Positions 50,564 through 59,486 of a stretch of DNA of 64,000 nt are shown here, piece by piece. A model generated the notes under the pieces. That model saw only the letters and a program-made list of their open reading frames with translations. It did not search any database and was not told the DNA's origin. This stretch comes from Solimonas sp040066175. Lineage in GTDB: Bacteria > Pseudomonadota > Gammaproteobacteria > Nevskiales > Nevskiaceae. A program made the position numbers and the translations under genes. The number at the start of each line of letters is the position of its first letter. Within the stretch, counting starts at the first letter, position 1. The DNA lies in the NCBI RefSeq assembly GCF_040066175.1, contig NZ_JBEAAM010000007.1, forward strand, positions 62,001 to 126,000, given 5' to 3'.

Positions 50564-50577
50564 TTGATCCAGGTCAA
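50564..50577. promoter_or_regulatory. FNR/Anr box upstream of the desA-like desaturase
   Basis: TTGATCCAGGTCAA fits TTGAY-N4-RTCAA. It is centred 91 bases upstream of the desaturase ATG; a weak -10-like CGCAAT at 50597-50602 would put it near -39, a class II position. It is also 65 bases upstream of the divergent amidotransferase start. Confidence 0.75.
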
Positions 50578-50661
50578 CCCGGCGCTGCGGCAGGCCCGCA
50601 ATCCTCGCCGCCGACGCACCGCCGCCGCGGCTCGCTGCCGCCCACCCGCACCCGTATTCCC

Positions 50662-51726
50662 ATGTCCGCCACGATCGAAGAAACGACGGAATCCCTGCAG
50701 CTCGCCGAACTGCGCAAGACCAGCCTGCGCGAAGTCCGCGCACACATCGACCCGGCCTGCGAGCAGCGCTCGATGCCACGCACCTTCGGTCCGCTGGCGC
50801 TGGACTTCGCCTTGTACGCCGTCTGCATCACGGTCGCGCTGTCCGCCGACACGCTGTGGCTGAAGCTGCTCGGCGGACTGGGCGCCGGCTGCTGCGTCGC
50901 CTTCCTGTTCGTCTGGGCGCACGACGCCGCGCACGGTGCGCTGTTCGAGAACCGCCGCATCGCCGAACTGTTCGGCACATTGGCGATGCTGCCGTCGCTG
51001 AACATGTACCGGCTGTGGGCCTTCGGCCACAACCGCGTGCACCACGGCTTCACCTCGCTGTCGACGCTCGACTGGATCTGGCGGCCGTGGACGCCGGAAG
51101 AGTACGCCGCGGCGTCTCCGGCCCGGCGCAGGCTGTACCGCATTGAGCGCACGCCCTGGGGCTGCGCGCTGCATTACCTGATCCACGTCTGGTGGACGCG
51201 CATGGTGCGCTTCAACCCCGGCCAGACGGCGGACGAACGAACGCGCATGCGCAACAACAAGCTGCTGACGCTGGTGTTCGCGCTGGCCGCTTCGGCACTG
51301 GCCTGGACCTACGGCGGCGGCATCGCTGGCGTGCTGTGCGCGGTGATCCTGCCATTCATCGTCTTCAACTACTTCATCGCACTGTTCATCTACCTGCACC
51401 ACACGCATCCGGACATCCCGTTCTTCGTGCAGCGCGAGCAGTGGAGTCCGGCGATCGCGCAGCTGTACTGCAGCACGGTCGTGCGCTTCTCGTGGCTGAT
51501 GGAAACGCTCACGCACAACATCATGATCCACGTCCCCCACCACGTGAATCCGCACATCCCGTATTACCGGCTGCCGCAGGCCTACGCCGACCTCAAGGCG
51601 CACTACGCCCGCTACATCCACGAGTACCGCTTCACCTGGAACGGACTGTTCGACACCTTCCGTCGCTGCAAGCTGTTCGACTACGAACAGCGCCGCTGGT
51701 CCGGCTACGAGACTGCGCCCGTCTGA
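50662..51726 (+). CDS. membrane fatty acid desaturase, DesA-like
   Basis: A 354-residue di-iron desaturase with boxes HDAAH, GHNRVHHG and HVPHHVNPH, and four or more TM helices. This box pattern is that of acyl-lipid desaturases such as DesA and differs from the DesB-like gene at 4005. It uses O2, yet its promoter region carries an FNR box (50564-50577). No reductase gene is adjacent; DesC or ferredoxin/Fpr could supply electrons. It lies upstream of an HD-GYP gene. Confidence 0.85.
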   Translation: MSATIEETTESLQLAELRKTSLREVRAHIDPACEQRSMPRTFGPLALDFALYAVCITVALSADTLWLKLLGGLGAGCCVAFLFVWAHDAAHGALFENRRIAELFGTLAMLPSLNMYRLWAFGHNRVHHGFTSLSTLDWIWRPWTPEEYAAASPARRRLYRIERTPWGCALHYLIHVWWTRMVRFNPGQTADERTRMRNNKLLTLVFALAASALAWTYGGGIAGVLCAVILPFIVFNYFIALFIYLHHTHPDIPFFVQREQWSPAIAQLYCSTVVRFSWLMETLTHNIMIHVPHHVNPHIPYYRLPQAYADLKAHYARYIHEYRFTWNGLFDTFRRCKLFDYEQRRWSGYETAPV

Positions 51727-51804
51727 ATCCGGCGTCGGCACGCTCTGGCGCCCGGCAGCGGGCTGTTACGCTCGGCTACCGTACTTGCGCACCGGAGCCG
51801 TCGC

Positions 51805-52899
51805 ATGGAAGCGCTCAACCGCCAGCTGGGAGTGCTGCACGAGGAGGTGCAGCGCCATTTCCCGCATGTCCGGCGCATCTCGGTGGTGCTGCACGACGCG
51901 CAGACCGACGAGCTGCGCACGTTCCTGTACAGCCCGGCGGACACGACGCCGATCTCGCACTACCGCACGACACTGACCTCGGCCCACTGGCTCGACAGCC
52001 TCCGCCGCAGCCGCGAGAAGCGCGTCATCGCGGACCTGCAGGCCGTCGAACTCGGCGAGCAGGCGCACTCGCGCGCCATCGCCGCGGCCGGCTTCCGTTC
52101 CAGCTACACGGTGCCGCTGTACGACGGCGCGCGCTTCGTCGGCTTCGTCTTTTTCAATGCCGACACGCCCCACGCGTTCGACGCGCGGGTGACGGCGCAG
52201 CTCGACCTGTTCGTGCAGATCATCGCGCTGATGATCGACCGCAAGCTCAAGTCCATCGCGACGCTGACCGGCGGCATGCAGCTGCTGCGCGAGATCTCCT
52301 ACCTGCGCAACGACGAGACCGGCAGCCACCTGAGCCGCATGGCGCATTACTCCGGACTGATCGCGCGCGCGCTGGCCGGCACGCTCGGGCGCGACGACGA
52401 CTGGGTCGAACACGTGCAACTGTTCGCGCCGATGCACGACATCGGCAAGATCACCACGCCAGACGCGGTCCTGCTCAAGCCAGGCTCGCTGGCCGAGCGC
52501 GAACTCGCGGTCATGCGCCAGCACCCGCTCAAGGGCGAGATCATTCTGAGGAAGCTGCTCGACGACCTGCAGCTGGCCGACATGCCCTACGTCGGCGGCC
52601 TGCTGGCCATCGCGCGCAACCATCACGAACGCTGGGACGGGCGCGGCTATCCCGACGGGCTCGCCGGCGCGGCGATTCCGGTCGAGGCGCGCATCGTCAC
52701 CGTCGCCGACGTCTTCGACGCCCTGACCAGCGCGCGCTGCTACAAGCCCGCCTGGACGCTGGAACGGTCCTTCGCCTATCTGCGCGACCAATCCGGCCAC
52801 CAGTTCGATCCCGCCTGCGTGGCCGCCTTCCTCGATCAGCAGGACGAGGTGCTGCGCATCCGCGCGATCTTCCCGCAGGCCTCGTCGGACGCGACCTGA
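51805..52899 (+). CDS. GAF + HD-GYP domain cyclic-di-GMP phosphodiesterase
   Basis: The 364-residue soluble protein has an N-terminal GAF-like region (1-150; ISVVLHDAQTDELRTFLYSP, SYTVPLYDGARFVGFVFFN) and an HD-GYP domain from about 170 with MHDIGKI, HPLKGE, NHHERWDGRGYPDGL and VADVFDALTSARCY. All metal ligands and the GYP motif are present, so it should hydrolyse c-di-GMP to pGpG or GMP. It may lower c-di-GMP in response to a ligand of the GAF region. Neighbouring genes do not define the signal. Confidence 0.9.
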   Translation: MEALNRQLGVLHEEVQRHFPHVRRISVVLHDAQTDELRTFLYSPADTTPISHYRTTLTSAHWLDSLRRSREKRVIADLQAVELGEQAHSRAIAAAGFRSSYTVPLYDGARFVGFVFFNADTPHAFDARVTAQLDLFVQIIALMIDRKLKSIATLTGGMQLLREISYLRNDETGSHLSRMAHYSGLIARALAGTLGRDDDWVEHVQLFAPMHDIGKITTPDAVLLKPGSLAERELAVMRQHPLKGEIILRKLLDDLQLADMPYVGGLLAIARNHHERWDGRGYPDGLAGAAIPVEARIVTVADVFDALTSARCYKPAWTLERSFAYLRDQSGHQFDPACVAAFLDQQDEVLRIRAIFPQASSDAT

Positions 52900-52975
52900 T
52901 GCACCGGTCGCGGTTCCCGGCGCACCCGATGCAGAATCTCCTATCGACATAAACCTCCGACGGCCAGGACGGCCC

Positions 52976-55900
52976 GTGAACGAACCCGGCACGCTTCCCC
53001 CCGGCGCGCCCATCGCTCCAGCGCCACGACGGCACCCGGCAAGCTCCGGGCGTCGCCGGCTGCGCCTTGTTCTCGTCGCGGCGGGGCTGCTGGCGGTGGC
53101 GCTCGTGGCACTCGCCATCCGCGACGAACTGCGCAGCTCGCGGCTGCAGGCGCGCTACCTCGCCGGACTCGCCGCGGACCTCGGCTACCACGTCGAGCCG
53201 GGGCCGAGCCCGGCGATCCGTTTCCCCGACGACGGACCCTACGACCTGCGCCTGGGCTACAGCGCGCTGCCGCGCCTGCTGGCGCAGCTGGAAGCCCGTG
53301 ACTACCGCATCGTCGCGCAGGCCCGGCAGTCGTCGACGATGCTGCGCCTGGCCGATCGCGGCCTGTTCCTGCCCTACCACGAGAAGAGCGCCGCCGGCCT
53401 GAGCTTGCTCGATCGCCGCGGCACGCCGCTGTACGCGGCCTGGTATCCGCTGCGCCAGTACGCGGATTTCGGCGCGATCCCGCCGCGGCTCGTCGCCAGC
53501 CTGCTGCACATCGAGAACCGCGGGCTGCTCGACGATGACCGGCCGACCCGCAACCCGGCGATCGACTGGGGGCGCCTGAGCCGTGCCGTGCTCGACCAAC
53601 TGCTCAGCCGCTTCGACCCGGAACGCGCGACACCGGGCGGCAGCACGCTGGCGACCCAGATCGAGAAGTACCGCCACTCCCCCGGCGGCCGCACCGACTC
53701 GCCGGCCGAGAAGCTGCGGCAGATGGCCTCGGCCTCGGTGCGCGCCTATCTCGACGGTGCGGACACACGCGCCGCGCGCCGGCGCATCGTCCTCGACTAT
53801 CTCAACACCGTGCCGCTGGCCGCGCGCGCCGCGTTCGGCGAGGTCAACGGCATCGGTGACGGCCTGTGGGCCTGGTACGGCCGCGATTTCGCCGAAATCA
53901 ACCGCCTGCTCGCCGACGACGCCGGCGACCTCGCACAGCGCGCGCTCGCCTACAAGCAGGCGCTGTCGCTGCTCGTCGCGCAGCGCCGCCCGTCCTATTA
54001 CCTGCTGCAAGGCGCCGCCGAGCTCGACGCCCTGACCGACGCCCATCTGCGCCTGCTCGCGGCCGAGGGCATCGTGCCGCCGGCGCTGCGCGACGCCGCG
54101 CTGGCGCAGAAGCTGCGCTTCGCCCCACCACCGAGCGAAGCGGCGCCCGCGTTCGTCGCGCTCAAGGCGCCCAACGCACTGCGCACGCAGCTCGCCGCCC
54201 AGCTGCGCAGCACCAGCCTCTACGACCTCGACCGGCTCGACCTGACCGCCACCGGAACCTTCGACGCCGCGCTGCAGGCGCGCATCACCGACGCGCTGCG
54301 CCAGCTGCGCACGCCGGAACGCGCCCGCACCAAGGGCCTGTATGGCGAACGCCTGCTGCGCGACGGCGACGATCCGGCGCGGCTCGTCGTCAGCTTCACG
54401 CTGTTCGAGCGCGGCACCGATCGCAACCGCCTGCTCGTGCAGACCGACAACGTCGATCAGCCCTTCGACCTCAACCAGGGTGCGCGGCTCGACCTCGGCT
54501 CGACGGCCAAGCTGCGCACCCTCGCCACCTACCTGGAGATCGTCGCCGAGCTGCATGCGCGCCACGCCGGACAGACGGCGGACGCGCTGCGCCAGGCACC
54601 GCGCCACGACCGCGACGCGCTCGGCGCCTGGGCGCTGGACTATCTGGCCGCGGCGCAGGACCGCAGCCTGGACGCCATGCTCGATGCGGCGATGGAGCGC
54701 CGCTATTCGGCCAGCCCGGCGACGCAGTTCTTCACCGGCGGCGGCCAGCACAGCTTCTCCAACTTCGATCCGGCCGACGACGGCCGCGTGCTCACGGTGC
54801 GCGAAGCCTTCCGCCGCTCGGTCAACCTGGTGTTCATCCGCCTGATGCGCGACATCGTCGCCTACGCGATGTACCAGCCCGAAGGCGCCGCCGCGCAGCT
54901 GCTCGAAGACGCCGGTGATCCGCTGCGCCAGGATTACCTCGCCCGCTTCGCCGACCGCGAAGGCCGCCAGTTCCTCGCGCGCTTCTTCCGCAAGTACCGC
55001 GGCAAGAGTGCGGACGAGGCATTGGAACTGTTGCTGCAGGGCGTGTCGCGCACGCCCAGCCGCACGGCCATGGCGATCCTGAGCGTGCGACCCGAACTGG
55101 ACTTCGCGGGCTTCGCCGCGCTGATGCGCGAGCATCTGGCCGAGCAGACACTCGGCGACGCCGCCCTGCGCGAGCTGTATCGGCGCTACGCGCCGGAACG
55201 CCATCCCCTCGCCGACCGCGGCTATCTGGCCGGCGTGCATCCCCTGGAACTGTGGCTGGTCGCCCATCTGCGCGCGCACCCCCACGCCGGCCTCGCCGAA
55301 GTCACCGCTGCCAGCCACGCCGAGCGTCAGGACGTGTACGGCTGGCTGTTCCGCACCGGCCGCCGCGCCGCGCAGGACGTGCGCATCCGCACGATGATGG
55401 AAACCGAGGCCTTCGAGGACATCCTGCAGCGCTGGCGCCGGCTCGGCTACCCGTTCGAGTCGCTGACACCGTCCTATGCCAGCGCCATCGGGGCCTCCGG
55501 CGACCGGCCCGCGGCGCTCGCCGAGCTGATCGGCATCATCGTCAACGACGGCCTGCGCCTGCCGTCGGTGCGCATCGAACGGCTGCGTTTCGCCACCGGC
55601 ACGCCCTACGACACCGAGCTGGAACGCGTGCCCGCGCCGGCCGAACGCGTGCTGCCGGTGGCCGTCGCGCGAGCGCTGCGTGCCGCGCTGATCGACGTCG
55701 TCGAAGAAGGGACCGCGCGCCGGCTCAAGGGCGGCTTCAAGCGCGACGGCCGCCCCCTGCCGGTGGGCGGCAAGACCGGCACTGGCGACCACCGCTATGA
55801 AATCCACAGCCGCGGTGGCCGCGTCGTCACCTCGCGCGTCGTCAGCCGCTCGGCGACCTTCGTGTTCATGATCGACGACCGCTGGTTCGGCAGCCTCACC

Positions 55901-56038
55901 GCCTACGTCCCGGGCGCCGACGCGGCGCGCTACAGCTTCACCAGCGCGCTGCCGGTGCAGTTCCTGCGCGCGCTCGCCGACGACCTGCTGCCGCTGCTCG
56001 ACGAAGCCGCGCCTTCACCCCCTGAAGGAGCGCGCTGA
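52976..56038 (+). CDS. class A penicillin-binding protein with a degenerate glycosyltransferase domain
   Basis: A 1020-residue protein: one TM helix (about 30-48), a GT51-like domain (about 140-350) and a transpeptidase domain (about 470-1000) with catalytic STAK (S509-K512), SVN (S615-N617) and KTGT (K933). The GT51 motifs are altered: EDxxFxxHxG reads IENRGLLDDDRP (E180 kept), and the second catalytic glutamate position in the RKxxE helix is Q249 (AEKLRQM); GGSTLATQIEK is kept. Glycan polymerisation is therefore doubtful, while cross-linking or carboxypeptidase activity is likely. The start is GTG with AGGAC upstream. Confidence 0.82.
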   Translation: MNEPGTLPPGAPIAPAPRRHPASSGRRRLRLVLVAAGLLAVALVALAIRDELRSSRLQARYLAGLAADLGYHVEPGPSPAIRFPDDGPYDLRLGYSALPRLLAQLEARDYRIVAQARQSSTMLRLADRGLFLPYHEKSAAGLSLLDRRGTPLYAAWYPLRQYADFGAIPPRLVASLLHIENRGLLDDDRPTRNPAIDWGRLSRAVLDQLLSRFDPERATPGGSTLATQIEKYRHSPGGRTDSPAEKLRQMASASVRAYLDGADTRAARRRIVLDYLNTVPLAARAAFGEVNGIGDGLWAWYGRDFAEINRLLADDAGDLAQRALAYKQALSLLVAQRRPSYYLLQGAAELDALTDAHLRLLAAEGIVPPALRDAALAQKLRFAPPPSEAAPAFVALKAPNALRTQLAAQLRSTSLYDLDRLDLTATGTFDAALQARITDALRQLRTPERARTKGLYGERLLRDGDDPARLVVSFTLFERGTDRNRLLVQTDNVDQPFDLNQGARLDLGSTAKLRTLATYLEIVAELHARHAGQTADALRQAPRHDRDALGAWALDYLAAAQDRSLDAMLDAAMERRYSASPATQFFTGGGQHSFSNFDPADDGRVLTVREAFRRSVNLVFIRLMRDIVAYAMYQPEGAAAQLLEDAGDPLRQDYLARFADREGRQFLARFFRKYRGKSADEALELLLQGVSRTPSRTAMAILSVRPELDFAGFAALMREHLAEQTLGDAALRELYRRYAPERHPLADRGYLAGVHPLELWLVAHLRAHPHAGLAEVTAASHAERQDVYGWLFRTGRRAAQDVRIRTMMETEAFEDILQRWRRLGYPFESLTPSYASAIGASGDRPAALAELIGIIVNDGLRLPSVRIERLRFATGTPYDTELERVPAPAERVLPVAVARALRAALIDVVEEGTARRLKGGFKRDGRPLPVGGKTGTGDHRYEIHSRGGRVVTSRVVSRSATFVFMIDDRWFGSLTAYVPGADAARYSFTSALPVQFLRALADDLLPLLDEAAPSPPEGAR

Positions 56039-56040
56039 AG

Positions 56041-56583
56041 CTACTGCGCGGTCTCCGCCTGCGAGACTTCGGCCGCTACCGGCGTCACTGCCTCGATGTA
56101 CGGCACGCGCACGTCGTCGAGACCAGCGCGCATCGCCTCCTGCGCCGCCTGCGGCAGCCGTTCGAGATCGCGGCGGCGGTAAGGCCGCTGCGCGCAGCCG
56201 CGCTCGTAATCGAGCTTGACCGCGTTGATCGACGCGATCTCGCCGCGGAGCTGCTCGATGCGCGCGTTGAAGGCGGTTGCCTCGGCGCTCAGCTGCTGGC
56301 GGCGGTCGCTCAGGGCCAGACGCTGCGCCAGGTCACCACGATCCGGCGTCGCCGCATCGGCCTCGATCCGGCGCCGGCGCTCGTCGATGCGACCGCGCTG
56401 CGCATCGAGCCGCGCGCTGTCGGCCAGGATGCGCGCGGACTCGGCGCGCAACTGCTGCACCTGTTGCGCGCAGCGCGCCAGTTCCGCCGCCGACAGCGGC
56501 TCGCCCGATCCATCCTGCGCGGCCGCAGGCCCGAGGCCGATGATGAGCGCCAACGCCATGCTCGTGAACCACGCTGTCTTCAT
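56041..56583 (-). CDS. hypothetical periplasmic coiled-coil protein
   Basis: A 180-residue protein with a signal peptide (MKTAWFTSMALALIIGLGPAAAQ, cut probably after AAA) and a long charged helix from about 30 to 115 rich in Arg, Glu and Ala, typical of a coiled coil, with two cysteines (ARC and ERGC) that could form a disulfide. No family recognised. It converges with the PBP gene, two bases apart, which may hint at an envelope role. ATG 56583 begins the signal peptide. Confidence 0.65.
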   Translation of the reverse strand: MKTAWFTSMALALIIGLGPAAAQDGSGEPLSAAELARCAQQVQQLRAESARILADSARLDAQRGRIDERRRRIEADAATPDRGDLAQRLALSDRRQQLSAEATAFNARIEQLRGEIASINAVKLDYERGCAQRPYRRRDLERLPQAAQEAMRAGLDDVRVPYIEAVTPVAAEVSQAETAQ

Positions 56584-56747
56584 GATCTGTCGCCAGGGAT
56601 CGCGGACCGCCGGACCGGTCCGCCGCACACTCTAATCCGAAGCGCATCGCGGCGCCCTTGCCGGCGGTCGTCGCCGTGCTGGCCCAGGTTCGTGAATCCG
56701 GGCATGCTGCCGCGGACGTATTCGCCGGCACGCCCTACGCACGCCTC

Positions 56748-57161
56748 ATGCGCTACGACCACATTCCCGCCCGCACGGTCCGCTTCTGGGCCTGGCTCGA
56801 TTCCGCCGTGACCTGGATGCTGGCGCTGCCGCCGCTGGCGCCCCAGTTCATCGCGACGCTGTACTGGCTCAACGGCCTGCTCGGCGGCAACCCGGTCGCC
56901 CCGACCTTCGAGCCGATCCATCTGCTGTTCGTCTGCCTCACCGGCGCGCTGGTCAGCGTCTGGGTCGTCGCGCGCCTGCTGCATCCGGTCGGCTTGTTCG
57001 CGGTGATCGACGGCTGGGCACGGCTCTACGTCGCCCTCGTGCTGGTGTGGTTCATCGTCGGCCTGGGCGGACCGCCGGTGCTGTGGCTGTTCGTGTTCAC
57101 CGAAGGCGCCGGCACCGTCGCCCAGCTGCGCGCCGCCTACCGGTCCCGCGGTCCGGCATGA
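56748..57161 (+). CDS. hypothetical membrane protein
   Basis: The 137-residue protein has about four hydrophobic helices (FWAWLDSAVTWMLALPPLAPQFIATLYWL; IHLLFVCLTGALVSVWVVARLL; LYVALVLVWFIVGLG; VLWLFVFTEG). No family recognised with confidence. ATG 56748 was chosen; an in-frame TTG at 56658 would add 30 residues. The gap 56584-56747 upstream holds no other feature I can support. It converges with the molybdopterin enzyme gene. Confidence 0.6.
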   Translation: MRYDHIPARTVRFWAWLDSAVTWMLALPPLAPQFIATLYWLNGLLGGNPVAPTFEPIHLLFVCLTGALVSVWVVARLLHPVGLFAVIDGWARLYVALVLVWFIVGLGGPPVLWLFVFTEGAGTVAQLRAAYRSRGPA

Positions 57162-57189
57162 AGGCTGGTCGATCGGCGATCGGCTATGC

Positions 57190-59385
57190 TTAGGCAGCCC
57201 GCGCCGCCGCCCGTCCCGCGGATTCCACGGTCACCGCCACGCCGTTGAGTGCGGCATTGCCGGAGAGCCGATCCAGGTAACGGTCATCGGTCAGGTCGTT
57301 GACGCTCTGCCCCGCGTGCTCGCGGGCGATGCGCTGCTGCACGCCGGGACGCGCGTGACCCCAGCCGTGCGGCAGGGAGACGACGCCGCGCATGATGGCG
57401 TCGGTGGCCTGGACCTCGATATCGACGCTGCCGACACGCGAGCTGACGCGGACCGTCTGGCCGTCGGTCAGGCCGCGTGCGGCGAGATCCTGCGGGTGCA
57501 TGAACAGCTGGTGGCGCGGCTTGCCCTTGACCAGGCGCTGGGCGTTGTGCATCCACGAATTGTTGCTGCGCACGTGGCGGCGGCCGATCAGCCACAGCTC
57601 GCCGGCCTGCGGCGCGCGCGCCTGCTGTTCGGCCAGCACGCGGTCGTAGCGCGCGATCTCGGCAGTCAGCGCGTCGTTGAGACAATGGATGCGCTTGTCC
57701 CGGGTGAACAGGCGCCTGGGCAGCTCGGGCTGCAGCGGTCCGAGGTCGATGCCGTGCGGCGCGGCCCTGAGTTTGGCGAGGGTGAGCTTGTGCGCGGAGT
57801 TCTTGCCGTAGGCGCCGTTGCGGATGGCAAGATCCAGCATCCGGTGCGGTGGCATGCGCATCATGATCCCGTCCTTGATGCGCGAGGTCAGGCGCTGCAG
57901 CAGCGGCTTGCGCGCATCCGGCTGCAGGCGCGCGCGCAGACGGCGGCCGAGCTGCGTGAAGATCTCCCAGTCGTGCAGCGCGCCCTGCGGTTTGGGGAAG
58001 ATCGCCGGACTGTACTTGGCGGTGTTCCGCACCGCGAAGTGGTGGAAGATGATGTCGTAGTGGTCGTGCTCCAGACCACCGGTCGGCGGCAGGATGTAGT
58101 GCGCGAAGCGCGTGGTCTCGTTGCGGTAATAGTCCACGGACACCATGAAGTCGAGCGCGCCCAGCGCCGTTTCGAGCTGGCGGCCGTTGGGCGTGGACAG
58201 CACCGGGTTGCCGGCGATGGTGATCAGCGCCCGCACCTGTCCGTCACCCGGCGTGAGGATCTCCTCGGCCAGCGCGGCGACCGGCAGCTCGCCGCCGAAT
58301 TCCGGCAGGCCGCGCACGCGCGACTTCCACACCGCGTAGTGGCCCGGCTTGGAGCCCGGCCCCTTCACCAGGTCCATCGCCGGACGCGGGAACATCATGC
58401 CGCCCTCGCGGTCGAGATTGCCGGTGGCGATGTTGAGCATCGCCAGCGCCCACTGGCACAGTGTGCCGTGCGCCTGCGTCGATACCCCCATGCGACCATA
58501 GGCCGCCGCGGCGCCGGTCGCGGCGAACTCGCGCGCGATGCGGCGGATCGTTCCGGCGTCGATGCCGGTCACCGCCGCGGCGCGCTCCGGCGTGAATGGC
58601 CGTACCGCCTCGGCGACCCGATCGAGGCCGTCGCTGAACTCGGCCAAGCGGCCCGGCTGCGCGAGGTCCTCGGCAAAGATCGTGTTCAGCAGGGCCAAAA
58701 GCAGCGCGGCGTCGGCGCCGGGCCGGATGAAGTGGTGCTCGTCGGCGACTTCCGCGGTCTCGGTGCGGCGCGGGTCGATCAGCACCAGCTTGCCGCCGCG
58801 CGCCTGCATCGCCTTGAGCCGGTTGCGGAAGTCCGGCACCGTCCACAGGCTGCCGTTCGACGCCATCGGGTTGGCGCCGAGCATCAGGATGTAGCGGCTG
58901 CGGTCGATGTCCGGCACCGAGATCGCGAGCTGGTGCCCGTACAGCCAGTAGGCGACGAGCTGGTGCGGCAGCTGATCGACCGAGGTCGCGGAATAGCGGC
59001 TGCGCGTCTTCAGCGGGCCGAGGAACGCGCTGCTGTGGGTCAGGTTGCCCCAGTTGTGCACGCTCGGATTGCCCAGGTAGGCGGCGATGCTGTTGGCGCC
59101 ATGCGTGGCGTGGATCGTGGCGAGGCGGTCGGCGATGTCGTCGAAGGCCTCGTCCCAGCCGACCTCGACCCAGGACTCGCCGACCCGCTTCTGTGGCCGG
59201 CGCAGGCGGTCGGGGTCTTCATGGAGGTCCTGCAGCGCGACCGCCTTGGGACAGATGTGCCCGCGCGACAGCGGATCGGCGGCGTCGCCCTTGATCGAGA
59301 CGATGTGTCCCTCGCGGACCTTGAACTCCAGGCCGCAGATCGCCTCGCACAGGTTGCAGGCACCGTAATGGGTCCGTTCGCTCAT
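57190..59385 (-). CDS. molybdopterin-dependent oxidoreductase of unknown substrate
   Basis: The 731-residue protein of the DMSO reductase superfamily has a [4Fe-4S] site C10, C13, C17, C45 (CNLCEAIC; HICPK), bis-MGD-binding regions (LGANPMASNGSLWTVPD; LLIDPRRTETAE-like), and the C-terminal molydop-binding domain (HPQDLAARGLTDGQTVRVSSRVG). No Tat signal is visible, so it is probably cytoplasmic. The Mo ligand appears to fall in RYSATSVDQ, suggesting serine and not Cys or Sec. It stands alone, without electron-transfer subunits. GGAG precedes ATG 59385. Confidence 0.85.
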   Translation of the reverse strand: MSERTHYGACNLCEAICGLEFKVREGHIVSIKGDAADPLSRGHICPKAVALQDLHEDPDRLRRPQKRVGESWVEVGWDEAFDDIADRLATIHATHGANSIAAYLGNPSVHNWGNLTHSSAFLGPLKTRSRYSATSVDQLPHQLVAYWLYGHQLAISVPDIDRSRYILMLGANPMASNGSLWTVPDFRNRLKAMQARGGKLVLIDPRRTETAEVADEHHFIRPGADAALLLALLNTIFAEDLAQPGRLAEFSDGLDRVAEAVRPFTPERAAAVTGIDAGTIRRIAREFAATGAAAAYGRMGVSTQAHGTLCQWALAMLNIATGNLDREGGMMFPRPAMDLVKGPGSKPGHYAVWKSRVRGLPEFGGELPVAALAEEILTPGDGQVRALITIAGNPVLSTPNGRQLETALGALDFMVSVDYYRNETTRFAHYILPPTGGLEHDHYDIIFHHFAVRNTAKYSPAIFPKPQGALHDWEIFTQLGRRLRARLQPDARKPLLQRLTSRIKDGIMMRMPPHRMLDLAIRNGAYGKNSAHKLTLAKLRAAPHGIDLGPLQPELPRRLFTRDKRIHCLNDALTAEIARYDRVLAEQQARAPQAGELWLIGRRHVRSNNSWMHNAQRLVKGKPRHQLFMHPQDLAARGLTDGQTVRVSSRVGSVDIEVQATDAIMRGVVSLPHGWGHARPGVQQRIAREHAGQSVNDLTDDRYLDRLSGNAALNGVAVTVESAGRAAARAA

Positions 59386-59486
59386 GGCTCGCCGCTCTCC
59401 TCGGGATGCGCCTGTGCCGCCGATCATACGCCCGGCGCGGCGATCAAACCGATTACCATGCACGTCATCACCCGAAGGAGCCGGCC

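Noticed and set aside
52697..55807. A minus-strand open frame of over 1000 codons opposite the class A PBP gene
   Set aside because: Composition is Arg/Gly/Ala/Val-rich low-complexity typical of the antisense of GC-rich coding DNA; the plus strand carries clear PBP motifs.
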